64,000 nt of DNA from Croceivirga lutea (GTDB lineage: Bacteria > Bacteroidota > Bacteroidia > Flavobacteriales > Flavobacteriaceae): NCBI RefSeq assembly GCF_014235875.1, contig NZ_JACJUK010000010.1, forward strand, positions 1 to 64,000, read 5' to 3'. A model generated the notes under the pieces. That model made no database searches and was not told where the DNA came from. It was given only the letters and a program-made list of their open reading frames with translations. Shown in pieces: positions 56,680 to 64,000 of this stretch (position 1 is the stretch's first letter; every line of letters begins with the position of its first letter). The translations under genes were made by a program, and so were the position numbers.

Positions 56680-57587
56680 TAAACAATTTTATCGTTTTCA
56701 ACTTTTGGTTGTTGACCTCTTAAAACACTATTATCATTAAATAACTTTCTTTGGTCAATAGCTTCCGGATTTAACCAATGTTCATCTTTCATTTTACCCG
56801 AACGTCCAAAAAAGTCATAGGCATTCTGATAACAGGTTTTGTGTACATCTTCTTTAGAAATGCCATTTCTTAACATTAAACCTGCTGTTTTTGGCACCGC
56901 TAGTGGGTCACTAACTCCCCAATCAGCCGAGCTATCCACTATAATATTAGTACTACCAAATTTGCGAACTACTTCAACCATTCTTTGGTTACCCATTTTA
57001 GTTTTAGGGTAAATAGTAAATGCTGCTATAAATCCTCTATCCAAAACATCTTGAACCGTTTCCTCATTGTTGTGATCAATAACAACCATACCTGGGTCTA
57101 ACCCGTGCTCCAAACAAACCTCCATACTTTTTATAGTACCAGCTTTTTTATCTCTGTGTGGGGTATGAACCTGAACCATCATATTAAATTCTTTGGCCAG
57201 TTCTAATTGTTGACGAAAAAACTTGTCTTCTTCTTTAGTTTGGTCATCGTAACCAATTTCACCAATGGCTACGACATTTTCTTTATGCAAGTATAAAGGC
57301 AATAAATCCATTACCTGTTCTGCCAAAGCTTCATTATTGGCTTCTTTGGAGTTAAGACCAATTGTACAGTAATGCTTAATGCCGAATTGACTTGCTCTAA
57401 AAGGCTCCCATCCCACAAGGCTACTAAAATAATCTTGAAAAGAGCCAACTTGAGTTCTTGGTTGACCCAACCAAAAAGAAGGCTCAATTACAGCCACCAC
57501 ACCTGCGGCAGCCATTGCTTCATAATCATCAGTAGTACGTGCTGACATATGAACGTGTGGGTCTATAAATTTTAAATTTTCTTCCAT
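56679..57587 (-). CDS. eboB: EboB-like TatD-family metal hydrolase
   Basis: A 302-residue amidohydrolase-superfamily protein starting at the ATG at 57587, which overlaps the eboA stop (TAATG); an upstream in-frame start was rejected. Metal ligands are visible in DPHVHMSA (His11, His13), AIGEIGYDD, QVHTPHRD, VIDHNNE and VDSSADWG. This is a complete TatD-type site. TatD proteins are DNases or related hydrolases, but EboB is a separate branch with an unknown small-molecule substrate. Confidence 0.9.
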   Translation of the reverse strand: MEENLKFIDPHVHMSARTTDDYEAMAAAGVVAVIEPSFWLGQPRTQVGSFQDYFSSLVGWEPFRASQFGIKHYCTIGLNSKEANNEALAEQVMDLLPLYLHKENVVAIGEIGYDDQTKEEDKFFRQQLELAKEFNMMVQVHTPHRDKKAGTIKSMEVCLEHGLDPGMVVIDHNNEETVQDVLDRGFIAAFTIYPKTKMGNQRMVEVVRKFGSTNIIVDSSADWGVSDPLAVPKTAGLMLRNGISKEDVHKTCYQNAYDFFGRSGKMKDEHWLNPEAIDQRKLFNDNSVLRGQQPKVENDKIV

Positions 57588-58441
57588 TATCTGGTTTTTA
57601 GGGTTTTCCAAGTTAAGGTACCTTCTTCAATTTGAACTTTAAGAGTTGGATAATTAGTAAGTAATTCTTTGGCAATTGGCAATTTTGAATAGTAACAAAC
57701 CAATGCCGCGGCATAATTTTCGTAGCGATTAGTACTCTCGAACAATCGTTTAATATCTACGGCTAAATTATCATCAATAAAATTTGAAATAGGTCTCCAA
57801 AAATACGGGTCTATTTCTCTAGAAGCAGCCCATCTTTCATGGGCATAATCTGAAATTATCCGTGCTAAATCGGCATTGGCACGTTCATCTATTTTTTCTA
57901 TTGTACTTAAATCTAGCTGCATAAAAGCAGCCTTTAAGTACATTTGATTCCATTGTTGGTCTGTGAAAAATGCAGCAGGATATGGATTGTATTTAGTTAT
58001 AGCCTCAAAAACCGTACTAATGTTAGTTCGTAACGCTTCAACCGCAGCAAATTGATAATACTTTGGGTTAGGTAAAAACGTTAAATACTTAAGAAAAGTT
58101 TCGAGTTCAGATTTGTCAGCAATCTGAATTAAATTCTTAACCGCATCTTTAAAAGAACCATCACTTTCTAAAGCGGCCAACAACATATAAATTCGAGCTA
58201 ACTCTACCGTATTTGCCTGCTGTTTACTAAGGTAGTCTTGCAATTGCTCATTAGCTCCAGTGAAATCTACCAATTTACCTTTTTGAATTTTAGCACCGCT
58301 TAAACTATAATTTAAATATAATTTTCGTGCTGTTTTTTCTTCAGTAATAGCTGAAATTGCTTGTTGTAACCATCTGTATTCTTCAGCAATTAAGTTTTTA
58401 CTCAGTAAGGTTTCTATTGCACTAAATAGATTTGAAAACAT
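57587..58441 (-). CDS. eboA: EboA domain protein
   Basis: A 284-residue, mostly alpha-helical soluble protein with no recognised enzymatic motif. Segments such as AISAITEEKTARKLYLNYS, YAHERWAASREIDPYFWRPI and AALVCYYSKLPIAKELL are typical of the EboA family. It is the first gene of the ebo cluster here, with a promoter box just upstream. Its molecular role is unknown; family members are defined only by the cluster. Confidence 0.87.
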   Translation of the reverse strand: MFSNLFSAIETLLSKNLIAEEYRWLQQAISAITEEKTARKLYLNYSLSGAKIQKGKLVDFTGANEQLQDYLSKQQANTVELARIYMLLAALESDGSFKDAVKNLIQIADKSELETFLKYLTFLPNPKYYQFAAVEALRTNISTVFEAITKYNPYPAAFFTDQQWNQMYLKAAFMQLDLSTIEKIDERANADLARIISDYAHERWAASREIDPYFWRPISNFIDDNLAVDIKRLFESTNRYENYAAALVCYYSKLPIAKELLTNYPTLKVQIEEGTLTWKTLKTR

Positions 58442-58468
58442 CTATAAATTTTTCTTTAGAATGTCTAA

Positions 58469-58476
58469 CAAAGATA
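58469..58476 (-). promoter_or_regulatory. -7 promoter box of the ebo cluster
   Basis: On the minus strand TATCTTTG matches TAnnTTTG exactly, 27 bp before the eboA ATG. A near-copy on the plus strand, TATCTTTA at 58510-58517, precedes miaE, so the two divergent genes may share this short control region. Confidence 0.45.
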
Positions 58477-58544
58477 GGTACCTCAATTTATTTTTTAACC
58501 TTAGCTCCCTATCTTTATGCCAATTAAAGGTTAATATAATTTTT

Positions 58545-59126
58545 ATGTTAGGATTAAAGTTACCAACAGACCCAAGATGGGTAAATATTGTAGAGAAAAA
58601 TGTAGAAGAAATATTAACAGACCATGCTTACTGTGAACAAAAAGCAGCAAGCACCGCAATTTCTTTAATTATTGGATTTCCTGAGAAATCAGAATTGGTG
58701 AAAGAAATGGTAGCACTTTCTAGAGAAGAAATGGGACATTTTAACATGGTTCATGAAAAAATCTTAGAAAGAGGTTGGACCTTAGGTAGAGAACGAAAAG
58801 ATGAATACGTTCTAGAATTGATGAAGTTTTTTCCAAAGGGAGGTAGCCGAACTACACATTTGGTTCATAAATTATTATATGCCGCATTGATTGAAGCAAG
58901 GAGTTGTGAACGTTTTAGATTGTTATCAGAAGAAATGTCTGACCCAGATTTATGTGAGTTTTATAGAAAACTTATGGTTAGTGAAGCCAACCATTATACC
59001 ATGTTTCTCCAATTTGCTAGAAAGTATGGCAACAGAGAAGAAGTGGATAAAAAATGGCAAGATTTATTAAATTACGAGGCTGAAATCATGAAAAAACTAG
59101 GTAAAAAAGAAACTATGCATGGCTAG
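58545..59126 (+). CDS. miaE: tRNA-(ms2io6A)-hydroxylase
   Basis: A 193-residue ferritin-like di-iron protein from the ATG at 58545 (MLGLKLPTDPRW). A longer frame begins 84 bp upstream and was rejected because it crosses the promoter region. Iron ligands are seen in EEMGHFNMVHE, ALIEARSCERF and SEANHYTMF, the usual EXXH pairs of the family. It hydroxylates the isopentenyl group of ms2i6A37 in tRNA. It is divergent from ebo and overlaps the convergent ppk1 gene by 4 bp at their 3' ends. Confidence 0.93.
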   Translation: MLGLKLPTDPRWVNIVEKNVEEILTDHAYCEQKAASTAISLIIGFPEKSELVKEMVALSREEMGHFNMVHEKILERGWTLGRERKDEYVLELMKFFPKGGSRTTHLVHKLLYAALIEARSCERFRLLSEEMSDPDLCEFYRKLMVSEANHYTMFLQFARKYGNREEVDKKWQDLLNYEAEIMKKLGKKETMHG

Positions 59127-61201
59127 CTTTCTAATTTCTTTTTATAGTAATCGTAAATAGCAAATTGCGAACGTAATTTAGGGTTATTATTGTTTCTATA
59201 AGCATTATCATGCTTGGCAGAAAAGACCCTTGCCTTTTCATTATCTTTCCAAGATAATTCAAAGGTATCTAGCAGCTCTTGTTTTACATCTTCATCATAA
59301 ATTGGACAACCTACTTCAACTCTGTAGTCAATATTACGGGTCATCCAATCTGCAGAAGAAATATAAACCTTAGTATCTCCTTCATTTGCAAAAATAAAAA
59401 CTCGTGGATGTTCTAAGAATTTGTCTACAATGCTAATTGCTTCAATATTTTCGCTCATTCCTTTTACACCAGGTATTAGACAGCAAATACCGCGTATTAT
59501 TAATTGAACTTTTACACCTGCTCTACTGGCTTCATAAAGTTTATCTACCATTTTATAAGAGGTAAAACTGTTCATTTTAATTCTTATAAAGGCTTCTTTA
59601 CCAACTAAAGCATTTGCAATTTCGTTATCTATAAGTTTAGTAAATACATTTTGTGTATAATGAGGAGATACAATTAAATGCTTGTATTTATTAATCTTGT
59701 AAGGCACTTCAAAAAAGGTGAAAACTTTATTTACTTCTTTTAAAATACCCTCATGTGCAGTAAACAACGTATAATCTGTGTAGATCTTTGCCGTAGATTC
59801 ATTGAAATTACCTGTACTTATAAAACCATATCTTTTTAACGCCCTACCTTCTTCTCTATCAATAAAACAAATTTTGGTATGAACTTTAAGACCTGGAATA
59901 CCAAATATTAGTTTGATTCCTTCTTCTTGAAATTGGTTAGCGTAAACAATATTTGCCTGCTCATCAAACCTTGCTTGCAACTCTATTTGAACAGTTACTT
60001 CTTTACCATTTCTTGCAGCATTAATAAGTGCTGCCGCCACTTGAGAATTGTTAGCTAACCTATAAATAGTAAGTTTAATGGCTTTTACTTTTGGGTCTAA
60101 AGCTGCTTCTCTTAAAAATCGAATTACGTAAGAATAGGTCTGATATGGCGTATAAATCATAAAATCTTTAGCTGCTATTTGCTCTAAAAGACTTCCTTCT
60201 AAACGCACACCTTTTACCGGTAGTGGTTGTATTTTTTTATATTGTAAATCTGCTCTTCCTAAACTTGGAAAGCCCATATAATCTCTTCTGTTATGATATC
60301 TGCCTCCAGGAATTACGCTATCTGTCTCTTCTATATTCATTTTATTTTTTAGAAAACGAAGCGTATCAATTTTAATACGTTTATCGTAGACAAAACGAAC
60401 AGGGTCACTTATTTTTCTATGCTCTACACTGCTAGATATTTTCTCAATAAAACTTTTGCTTAAGTCATTATCTATATCTAACTCCGCATCACGCGTTATT
60501 TTAATCATGTGCGCAGAAATTTCAGCACAATCGAACATGGTAAAAATTCTCTCCAGACAAAATCTAATTACATCATCAACCATGATAATGAAGTTTTCAC
60601 CATCTTTTTCTGGTAGCACCAAAAATCTTGGTAGATGCCTAGGTATTTCAATTAGTGCATATTGTATACCTAATTGTTCTATGGGTATATCTTTAGGATC
60701 CTTTAAAATCATTCTTACCGCTAAATATGCAGCAGTATCTTTAAGGGTAGGAAACTCTGCTATATTATTAAGAATAACAACAATAAGTTCAGGGTTAACT
60801 TTTCTATTAAAATAGTCGATTACAAATTCTTCTTGATCTCTATTTAATTGAGTTTCATCAAGAATATAAATTTGCTCTGTAGCGAGTTCTTTAAAAATTC
60901 CTTCTAAAATTCGACCACTCTTTGCCTGTAATTGAATAGCATTTTTAGTAATTTCTTCTAATAATTCTTTAGCTGTTTCACCCCCTAAAACACTTTTACC
61001 GCTTTTACCAGCATCTACAATTCTTTTAACGGTAGCATATCTAACCTTAAAAAATTCATCAAGATTATTACTGAATATACCTATAAAACGAATTCTTTCT
61101 ATCAATGGCACATTAGGGTCAGCACTCTCTTGAAGCACGCGATCGTTAAAATGTAACCAACTTATTTCTCTATTAATGTACTCGTTTTGAGGTTTAGACA
61201 T
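59123..61201 (-). CDS. ppk1: Polyphosphate kinase 1
   Basis: A 692-residue protein of standard Ppk1 length. N-terminal helical domain with NREISWLHFNDRVLQES, head domain, and two phospholipase-D-like C-terminal domains. The catalytic His lies in IPGLKVHTKICFIDRE, and FISTGNFNEST and SSADWMTRNIDYRVEVGCP are other conserved segments. It makes and breaks long-chain inorganic polyphosphate with ATP. It is downstream of sixA with 2 bp between the genes, a plausible phosphate-related pairing. Confidence 0.96.
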   Translation of the reverse strand: MSKPQNEYINREISWLHFNDRVLQESADPNVPLIERIRFIGIFSNNLDEFFKVRYATVKRIVDAGKSGKSVLGGETAKELLEEITKNAIQLQAKSGRILEGIFKELATEQIYILDETQLNRDQEEFVIDYFNRKVNPELIVVILNNIAEFPTLKDTAAYLAVRMILKDPKDIPIEQLGIQYALIEIPRHLPRFLVLPEKDGENFIIMVDDVIRFCLERIFTMFDCAEISAHMIKITRDAELDIDNDLSKSFIEKISSSVEHRKISDPVRFVYDKRIKIDTLRFLKNKMNIEETDSVIPGGRYHNRRDYMGFPSLGRADLQYKKIQPLPVKGVRLEGSLLEQIAAKDFMIYTPYQTYSYVIRFLREAALDPKVKAIKLTIYRLANNSQVAAALINAARNGKEVTVQIELQARFDEQANIVYANQFQEEGIKLIFGIPGLKVHTKICFIDREEGRALKRYGFISTGNFNESTAKIYTDYTLFTAHEGILKEVNKVFTFFEVPYKINKYKHLIVSPHYTQNVFTKLIDNEIANALVGKEAFIRIKMNSFTSYKMVDKLYEASRAGVKVQLIIRGICCLIPGVKGMSENIEAISIVDKFLEHPRVFIFANEGDTKVYISSADWMTRNIDYRVEVGCPIYDEDVKQELLDTFELSWKDNEKARVFSAKHDNAYRNNNNPKLRSQFAIYDYYKKKLES

Positions 61202-61203
61202 AA

Positions 61204-61689
61204 TTATCGTAATGTTTTAGGAATGCGTAATTTTTGTGTTTTTCCCGACGTTATTTCTGACCAAGAATTTACTTCAAAATTAAGTTGTGCCATACCAGCT
61301 GTTGGCAAGTTCTCAATATACTTATCCCCTAGATTATTTACAAGTGAAGTAAATGCATAATTGTGACCAAATAATAAAACAGTATTTAAATCTTCATGCA
61401 GATTTTTACAAAAATTAAGTACACTTTGACCAGAGAAGTCATATAACTGATTTGATACTTTAAAATGTTCAAAATTAAATTCAAGATTTCTCATTACAAT
61501 CATAGCTGTGTGCAAGGCTCTATTGGCAGGGCTAGAGTATGCGTAATCTATAGTTAAATTAAAAGTAGAAAGCTCACTACCTATTAAATGTGCATCTGTG
61601 ATACCTCTTTCTTTTAACGGTCTATCTTTATCATCAACATCATAATCCCAAGAAGATTTACCGTGTCTTATAAAAATTAATGTTTTCAC
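61204..61689 (-). CDS. sixA: Phosphohistidine phosphatase (SixA-like)
   Basis: A 161-residue histidine-phosphatase-superfamily protein. The catalytic motif RHGKSSWDYD with the phosphoacceptor His near residue 8, SSPANRALHTA and LFGHNYAF (second His) are all present. It has a GTG start at 61689. SixA proteins remove phosphate from phosphohistidine in regulatory proteins. It stands between pdxH and ppk1, with which it is almost contiguous. Confidence 0.9.
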   Translation of the reverse strand: MKTLIFIRHGKSSWDYDVDDKDRPLKERGITDAHLIGSELSTFNLTIDYAYSSPANRALHTAMIVMRNLEFNFEHFKVSNQLYDFSGQSVLNFCKNLHEDLNTVLLFGHNYAFTSLVNNLGDKYIENLPTAGMAQLNFEVNSWSEITSGKTQKLRIPKTLR

Positions 61690-61699
61690 TTAATAAATT

Positions 61700-62347
61700 T
61701 TAAGGTTGTAAACGTTGTTTGGCCCAATCTAACTCTGGAGTAAGGGTGAATAAGATTCTATCATGCAATCTGTTAGGTCTACCCTGCCAGAACTCAATCG
61801 AAACTGGCTTTACAAGAAAACCACCCCAAAATTTAGGACGTTCAATTTCTTTTCCATCAAACTTATTTTCTAGAATCTTAAGTCTTGTTTCTAAAACTTC
61901 TCTTGAAGCAACGGGTTGACTTTGCTCCGAAACTAGTGCACCTAATTGACTACCCCTAGGTCTAGATTCAAAATATCCATCAGAAAGATTTTCGGCGATT
62001 TTTTCTGCCTCTCCTTTTATTATTACTTGTCTTTCTAGATTTGGCCAAAAAAAAGAAATACAAACATTTGGATTTTCTTGTATTGCTCTACCCTTTTCAC
62101 TTTCGTAGTTTGTGTAAAAAATAAAACCCTCATAGGTAAGCTTTTTTAACAAGACCACTCTGCTCTTTGGAAAACCGTCTAACCCAATAGTAGAAACTGT
62201 CATTGCGTTAGGTTCATCAACACCATCAGAAGCCTCAACCTCATGAAACCATTTTTGAAATACTTCTAAAGGATTATCAGAAATAGTAGCTTTATTTAGC
62301 TCACTTTTTTCGTATGATTTTCTGTAATTTCCTAAATCTTTCTGCAT
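61700..62347 (-). CDS. pdxH: Pyridoxamine 5'-phosphate oxidase
   Basis: A 215-residue FMN oxidase of normal length. Segments RVVLLKKLTYEGFIFYTNYESEKG, the SRPRGSQLGALVSEQS substrate region and the C-terminal EFWQGRPNRLHDRI are the family signature. It oxidises pyridoxamine and pyridoxine 5'-phosphate to PLP. The gene lies between rnz (51 bp upstream) and sixA (10 bp downstream). Confidence 0.96.
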   Translation of the reverse strand: MQKDLGNYRKSYEKSELNKATISDNPLEVFQKWFHEVEASDGVDEPNAMTVSTIGLDGFPKSRVVLLKKLTYEGFIFYTNYESEKGRAIQENPNVCISFFWPNLERQVIIKGEAEKIAENLSDGYFESRPRGSQLGALVSEQSQPVASREVLETRLKILENKFDGKEIERPKFWGGFLVKPVSIEFWQGRPNRLHDRILFTLTPELDWAKQRLQP

Positions 62348-62397
62348 ACTTCAAAGATCACTAAAAGAATGCAGATTCTAAAACTGAAACGGTTTAT

Positions 62398-63303
62398 TTA
62401 CACTTCAAAAACTTTTCCATCATCAGAAAGTTCAACATTAGAAAAAGCATGTAATGCTTCTTGTTTAAATAATTCTATGCTTTTATAACGTGTAGAGTAA
62501 TGCCCGAGTATTAATTGAGATACATTGGCTTTTTTTGCAATAGTAGCTGCTTCTAAAGCTGTAGAATGTTTGGTTTTTTTAGTGAGGTGTTTTTCAGTTT
62601 CTAAAAAGGTAGATTCATGATAAAGCAAGTCAACATCTTTTATTAACGGAATTATACTTTCTTCATACATAGTATCACTACAAAACGCATAGCTTTTTGG
62701 CTTTGGCGGGTCGAACGTAAGGAGTGCATTTTTTACACTAGTCCCGTTTTCTAGCTTTACATCTTTACCCGCTTTAATGTTATTAAATTGACTTTTGTCT
62801 ATTTTAAATTTAGCTACCGCTTCTATGTTTAAATTTCTAGGCGCCAATTTTTCTTTAAAAAGAAAACCATTAGTGTAGACTCTGTGATTAAGAGGTATTG
62901 TATAAACTTCAACCTTTTCATCTTCAAAAACCAATTCTGATTCTTTAGAAACCAATTCATGAAAAAAAAGTGGATAATTTGTCCATGAGTCTCCTAATTT
63001 AAGAAGCAAGGTCACAGCTTCTTTTATGCCTTTAGGCCCATAGATATGTAATTCTTTATCTCTTCCTAAGAGTCTAAATGTAGAAACTAAACCTGGTAAA
63101 CCAAAAAAATGGTCACCGTGTAAGTGAGATATAAAAACGTGATTTATTCTAGAAAACTTAATTTTATTTTTTCGTAATTGAACTTGGGTTCCTTCACCAC
63201 AATCAATTAAGAAAACATGATTTTTTATTTCTAATACTTGAGATGTAGGATTTGTAAATGTCCTTGGTGTAGCAGAATAACAACCTAATATGGTTAGTTT
63301 CAT
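62398..63303 (-). CDS. rnz: Ribonuclease Z
   Basis: A 301-residue metallo-beta-lactamase-fold nuclease. The zinc motif is VFISHLHGDHFFGLPGL (HxHxDH), with other ligands in AFCSDTMYEES and LGHYSTRYKS. It matures the 3' end of tRNAs, consistent with tRNA genes here that do not encode CCA. Its ATG overlaps the stop of the small upstream gene by 4 bp (ATGA), so they are cotranslated. Confidence 0.96.
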   Translation of the reverse strand: MKLTILGCYSATPRTFTNPTSQVLEIKNHVFLIDCGEGTQVQLRKNKIKFSRINHVFISHLHGDHFFGLPGLVSTFRLLGRDKELHIYGPKGIKEAVTLLLKLGDSWTNYPLFFHELVSKESELVFEDEKVEVYTIPLNHRVYTNGFLFKEKLAPRNLNIEAVAKFKIDKSQFNNIKAGKDVKLENGTSVKNALLTFDPPKPKSYAFCSDTMYEESIIPLIKDVDLLYHESTFLETEKHLTKKTKHSTALEAATIAKKANVSQLILGHYSTRYKSIELFKQEALHAFSNVELSDDGKVFEV

Positions 63304-63632
63304 ATGCCCAAGTCTCTTTCTATTTCTTCCATCTCAACAATATCTTTTGCCTCTTGTAATGTTGGCACCAAATTTATTTCTTCTGGAACCTCATCATAAG
63401 AAACTTTATCTGTTACAATTACAAAAGATTTGTTTGAAGCTCTATGTTTATTAGAAAGTTCTAAAAACTCTAAAACATCGTTTTTTGTTAACTCGGTGAA
63501 CGAAAATAAGTTAAGAATTATATTATCGTCTTTAATGTTCTCATAAGAGTCATGTACCCTTTTAATGAAGGCAGTTATTGAGGCCTTCTCTTGAAAAATT
63601 ATGGTGGTATTACCGTCTTTATCAAAAATCAT
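63300..63632 (-). CDS. Small STAS-like protein
   Basis: A 110-residue soluble protein. The order FDKDGNTTIIFQEK, IILNLFSFTELTKNDVLEFLELSN and NKSFVIVTDKVSYDEVP is consistent with an alternating beta-alpha STAS-type fold. It does not carry nuclease motifs, so a function in tRNA processing is not implied by its proximity to rnz, although homologues may be labelled that way. It lies between pyrB (4-bp gap) and rnz (4-bp overlap) in one operon. Confidence 0.65.
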   Translation of the reverse strand: MIFDKDGNTTIIFQEKASITAFIKRVHDSYENIKDDNIILNLFSFTELTKNDVLEFLELSNKHRASNKSFVIVTDKVSYDEVPEEINLVPTLQEAKDIVEMEEIERDLGI

Positions 63633-63636
63633 ATGC

Positions 63637-64000
63637 TTACAGTTTGGAAGCTAGTAGGTAAATAACCGCCATTCTAATGGCAACCCCGTTTTCTACCTGG
63701 CCTAAAATAATAGATTGTTTTGAATCTGCCACATCACTAGTTATCTCTACACCTCTATTTATGGGACCGGGATGCATCACAACTATTTCTTTATCTAGAC
63801 TATCTAGAATATTTTTTGTTAACCCGTATTGTTGTGCGTACTCTCTAGTTGTTGGAAAATAACTAACATCCATACGTTCATTTTGAACTCTCAACATATT
63901 TGCCACATCACACCATTCTAACGCTTTTCTTAAATCTAGTTCTACCTCAACTCCTAAAGACGCTATATGTTTTGGAATTAGTGTCTGAGGGCCGCATACT
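63637..64000 (-). CDS. pyrB: Aspartate carbamoyltransferase catalytic subunit (partial, cut by window edge)
   Basis: The C-terminal 120 residues of PyrB; the gene continues beyond the window. GPQTLIPKHIASLGVEVELD begins the visible part, followed by EWCDVANMLRVQNER (the carbamoyl-aspartate binding region) and VVMHPGPINRGVEI. It catalyses the first committed step of pyrimidine synthesis. It is the first visible gene of the minus-strand operon with the STAS-like protein, rnz, pdxH, sixA and ppk1. Confidence 0.95.
   Translation of the reverse strand, partial: VCGPQTLIPKHIASLGVEVELDLRKALEWCDVANMLRVQNERMDVSYFPTTREYAQQYGLTKNILDSLDKEIVVMHPGPINRGVEITSDVADSKQSIILGQVENGVAIRMAVIYLLASKL

Noticed and set aside
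63300-63632. Assigning a ribonuclease Z function to the small gene
   Set aside because: It has no metallo-beta-lactamase motifs; those are in the neighbouring gene at 62398-63303.
1-64000. CRISPR array, rRNA genes, insertion sequences or prophage
   Set aside because: No regularly spaced direct repeats, rRNA sequences, transposase genes or phage structural genes were recognised in the window.

Overview
The window looks like a chromosomal segment from a member of the Flavobacteriaceae (Bacteroidota), probably a marine genus. The DNA is AT-rich and Shine-Dalgarno sites are not evident. Several promoters fit the Bacteroidota pattern (TTTG upstream, TAnnTTTG near -7). Two giant secreted proteins end in type IX secretion (T9SS) sorting domains. 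The integrase and the BfmA/BtgA-like mobilisation protein are also of Bacteroidota type. The genus cannot be fixed from the sequence alone.

Bases 1-6650 are accessory. A Crp/Fnr-type regulator is followed by small membrane proteins (two of them apparent tandem paralogues), a flavodoxin-fold quinone reductase, a GT1-type glycosyltransferase and a 131-bp imperfect palindrome resembling an integron attC site. On the minus strand come a mobilisation-type protein and a tyrosine integrase that lies beside the 3' end of tRNA-Pro(TGG). This is best read as one end of an integrative element; the far end is not in the window.

Bases 6650-31090 are mostly core. They hold tRNA-Pro and tRNA-Ser, a TonB-plug surface protein without a barrel, a 7TM-HD phosphodiesterase, a thiolase, an NlpC/P60-fold protein that has lost its catalytic cysteine, a TPR protein, gyrA, clpC and nnr. 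A complete threonine operon (thrA-thrB-thrC) follows, preceded by an 18-residue leader peptide with 8 Thr, an apparent attenuator. Then come gcvT, a dTDP-4-dehydrorhamnose-reductase-like protein, a flavodoxin-fold oxidoreductase, a pterin dehydratase and yebC.

Bases 31100-41811 encode two giant T9SS cargo proteins. One combines a glucose/sorbosone-dehydrogenase-type propeller with a second repeat-built propeller. The other is a leishmanolysin-like metalloprotease with HYR, lamin-tail and PKD domains. They share a ~150-residue beta-rich module, present four times in total, and nearly identical C-terminal sorting tails.

Bases 42300-51715 hold a Kdo-related set (kdsB, HAD phosphatase, KdnB-like Kdo 8-oxidase, acyltransferase), a DUF4126 membrane protein, a RecD-like helicase, a pseudopilin-like protein with DUF3822 and rsmD, the RNase P RNA gene (minus strand) and dnaX.

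Bases 51717-58441 are a complete, tightly overlapped eboA-B-C-D-E-F cluster with a TMEM220-family gene at its end; this is the most intriguing metabolic system here. Bases 58545-64000 carry miaE on the plus strand and, on the minus strand, pyrB (cut by the window edge), a small STAS-like protein, rnz, pdxH, sixA and ppk1.
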